Shown here piece after piece: positions 62,264 through 64,000 of a DNA stretch of 64,000 bases (the first letter of the stretch is position 1; the number at the start of each line of letters is the position of its first letter). Source of the DNA: Phycomyces blakesleeanus NRRL 1555(-) (taxonomy: Eukaryota; Mucoromycota; Mucoromycetes; Mucorales; Phycomycetaceae); NCBI RefSeq assembly GCF_001638985.1, contig NW_017265144.1:992001-1056000 (forward strand), given 5' to 3'. The translations under genes and the position numbers were made by a program. Under the pieces are notes generated by a model that saw only the letters and a program-made list of their open reading frames with translations, was not told where the DNA came from and did no database searches.

Positions 62264-63006
62264 GAAAGACAAAGTACAGAGAAGGAAAAAAAATTAAAAA
62301 ATTAAAAAAATAAAAAATAAAAAATTAAAGAAATTAAAATAAAATTAAAATTTTAAAAGAAAAAGTGGAGGGGAAGAGAAGGGAAGGGGAAAGAGTAAGG
62401 TAAAGTAAGGTAAAGTAAGGTAAAGAATATAAGATAATATAATATAATAGGCTAGAATAGAATAGAAGTGAAGGGAATAGAGGAAAGGAGAAGGAGAAAG
62501 AGAGAGAGAGGGGGAGGGAGGAAGGGAGAAGGAGAGAAGAAGGATCAAATGTTACTAACGCTAAAATCGGGTATGGTGGAAGGTGAGTTTGTAAAGCAAA
62601 AATAAAAATAAAAATAAATATATATATATAAAATTAAAAAATTAAAAAATTGAAAGAAAAATAAAGGTACAAAAATAAATGATAAAGTATCTATAAACAT
62701 TTTGTTTGTTTGTAATATTTATAAATAACAGATCTCCCATCTCACCAGATCACATCACACAATAAAAATCATTGACATTTTGTCCTTCATTATTCTTTGT
62801 GTATATTATATTTGAATAGTAAAATCAAAATCAAAATCAAAATCAAATAAAGTTCTAATAGACACTTCTTTTATAAAATAATAATCACAATCACAATTAA
62901 AGGCGTATGAAAAATTGAAAAAGCCATGTATGTATGTATAGTTTTGGGTGTTTTATATGTTTTTTATTCACAAAATAATAGTAATTGCAGTAATTACAAC
63001 AATTAC
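62264..63006. other. Purine-rich spacer
   Basis: This is the promoter of the SH3 gene and 3' end of the eS21 gene. It has AAATT-type runs (62288-62360, 62620-62660), GGTAAAGTAA repeats near 62398-62425, GA-rich sequence to 62545 and CAAAAT repeats near 62825-62847. No gene is seen. Confidence 0.5.
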
Positions 63007-63885
63007 TTATTGCTGGTAAGACCAGACGTTCTTGAGGACTAGAGGAAAGAATAATAAAGAAATAAGTATTTGTATTTGATACAGACAAACCATAAAACAT
63101 AATAACAACCACCCCCTACCCCTCCTTAACACCGCCAATGATATCTATTATTATGTTTGATCCTCTAAAAAATAATAATACTTACAACCATCCTGGGTGG
63201 CGAGACGGTTAAGGGAGTCATCAGCCTCAGCGTTCTTGCGGACAAAGCCACAGAGAGCGTAGGTGGAGAAAGACTTGGTGGAGCGACCCTCGGCATTGAC
63301 CTCAGCAACGTTAAGCTGGATGGAGGCGTGGTCCTTGGCAGTGATGAGACGGTTGGTGGCAGAGCTATCGATCGAATAGGAATAGTAATAATAATAATAA
63401 TAATAAAATGATTTGATTTGATTAATATTTTGATTTTATCAATAATTGATTACTCAATTCATGTTTGATATACATATATATATATATATATTATTCTATG
63501 AACTCATTCTTTTTATCTCACTTTCCGAGACTCACACCCCCCTCTCCCATTTTTGCTTTTATTTTTATTATTGATTGTTATATATCACAAGTAGTATTTT
63601 CACTCCCCCCATTGATTTTATATATTTAAATTAACAATTTTATAGATATTTTTGAAATTCTTTTTTTTTGTTTTGTTTTGTTTTTTTTTTTAAAAAAAAA
63701 AAGAATATTCCTTCCTCCCGAAATTACTCCATCCAATTCATCTTTCATATTCATGCCTCATTTTACTTGTTTTGTATACAAAAGTATAGTCGCACACAGA
63801 AAAATAGAAAAAAAATATATAGCAAAGAAACTCACCACTTGCGGGGGACGTAAAGGTCGACGAATTTGCCTTCAGAGTTCTCCAT
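63007..63885 (-). CDS. RPS21: Small ribosomal subunit protein eS21
   Basis: Structural protein of the 40S subunit needed for 18S rRNA maturation. Three exons in transcription order: 63885-63836, 63364-63186 and 63038-63007, give 86 residues, as in yeast Rps21. The sequence starts [17 protein letters not shown], continues [20 protein letters not shown] and [20 protein letters not shown], and ends LKNVWSYQQ. All splice junctions are GT-AG and agree in phase (2, then 1). The first intron interrupts the conserved RKCSATNR motif and is relatively long (471 bases), with internal A/T tracts. It has the richest codon bias of the window (AAG, GTC, ATC, CGC), as expected for a highly expressed gene. 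Confidence 0.98.
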
Positions 63886-64000
63886 TGTGAATGTGTTGGA
63901 AAAGAGAAAGTTTGAACCCACCCCTTGGGCTTCATCCAATAAACCATAAATTTTTTCTCGTTGCGCTCGGGCCAAGCCACCCAAGGTCCAATTTCCAAAA
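63886..64000 (-). promoter_or_regulatory. Upstream region of the eS21 gene
   Basis: The last 115 bases are more GC-rich than the spacers and must hold the eS21 leader and core promoter. No consensus element is certain. Confidence 0.4.

Noticed and set aside
63905..63925. B-box-like GGGTTCAAACT on the minus strand
   Set aside because: No A box at the right distance upstream and no acceptor stem; it lies in the eS21 upstream region.

Overview
The window is nuclear DNA of a fungus, most likely an early-diverging one (Mucoromycota is my best guess, from gene content and style rather than from any marker). Genes carry short AT-rich introns, coding DNA is much richer in G and C than the spacers, and the spacers are full of microsatellites and A/T tracts. 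Fungal or eukaryotic markers include Cdc48, Spa2 with its SHD repeats, deoxyhypusine hydroxylase, ribosomal protein eS21, a GPI-type surface protein and a U6 snRNA gene.

Layout. 1-1.4 kb: the 3' part of a Ser/Thr-rich gene. 1.7-4.9 kb: CDC48 (-). 5.3-6.3 kb: Mpv17/PMP22-type membrane protein (-). 6.6-7.7 kb: putative rRNA methyltransferase of the Bmt6 type (-), sharing a 209-bp divergent promoter with an Fpg-type DNA glycosylase (+, 8.0-9.9 kb). 10.1-11.0 kb: intronless short-chain dehydrogenase (+). 14.3-15.6 kb: bHLH regulator (+). 16.2-16.7 kb: small GPI-type protein (+). 16.7-23.8 kb: gene-poor island holding U6, two copies of a covarying multi-hairpin module, and decayed transposon-like ends. 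23.8-28.7 kb: a protein joining a bromodomain, a protein kinase and an AT-hook (+). 30.2-32.6 kb: polyQ protein with a CaaX end (-). 34.0-35.4 kb: deoxyhypusine hydroxylase (+). 36.7-40.9 kb: Spa2 (+). 41.8-45.1 kb: multi-spanning membrane protein fused to a GT54-like glycosyltransferase domain (-). 45.1-52.0 kb: second gene-poor island with a PIF/Harbinger-like MITE and a fresh tandem duplication. 52.0-54.4 kb: ankyrin protein (+). 56.0-63.9 kb: four minus-strand genes (a conserved fungal C-terminal-domain protein, free-methionine-R-sulfoxide reductase, a membrane SH3 protein and eS21).

The genes do not form a pathway; this is ordinary eukaryotic gene order. Several belong to cell polarity and the cell surface (Spa2, the SH3 membrane protein, the GPI protein), others to protein and RNA homeostasis (Cdc48, Lia1, eS21, the methyltransferase, U6).

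The three strongest signals are these. First, about 7 of roughly 57 inferred introns start with GC (always GCAAGT), each forced by reading frame and in most cases by protein conservation. Second, two tandem modules near 19 kb keep the same folding plan with compensatory base changes and the same 9-nt loops, which looks like an undescribed structured RNA. Third, there is the bromodomain-kinase-AT-hook fusion. All exon coordinates are my own reading from splice signals and phase; none is backed by transcript data.
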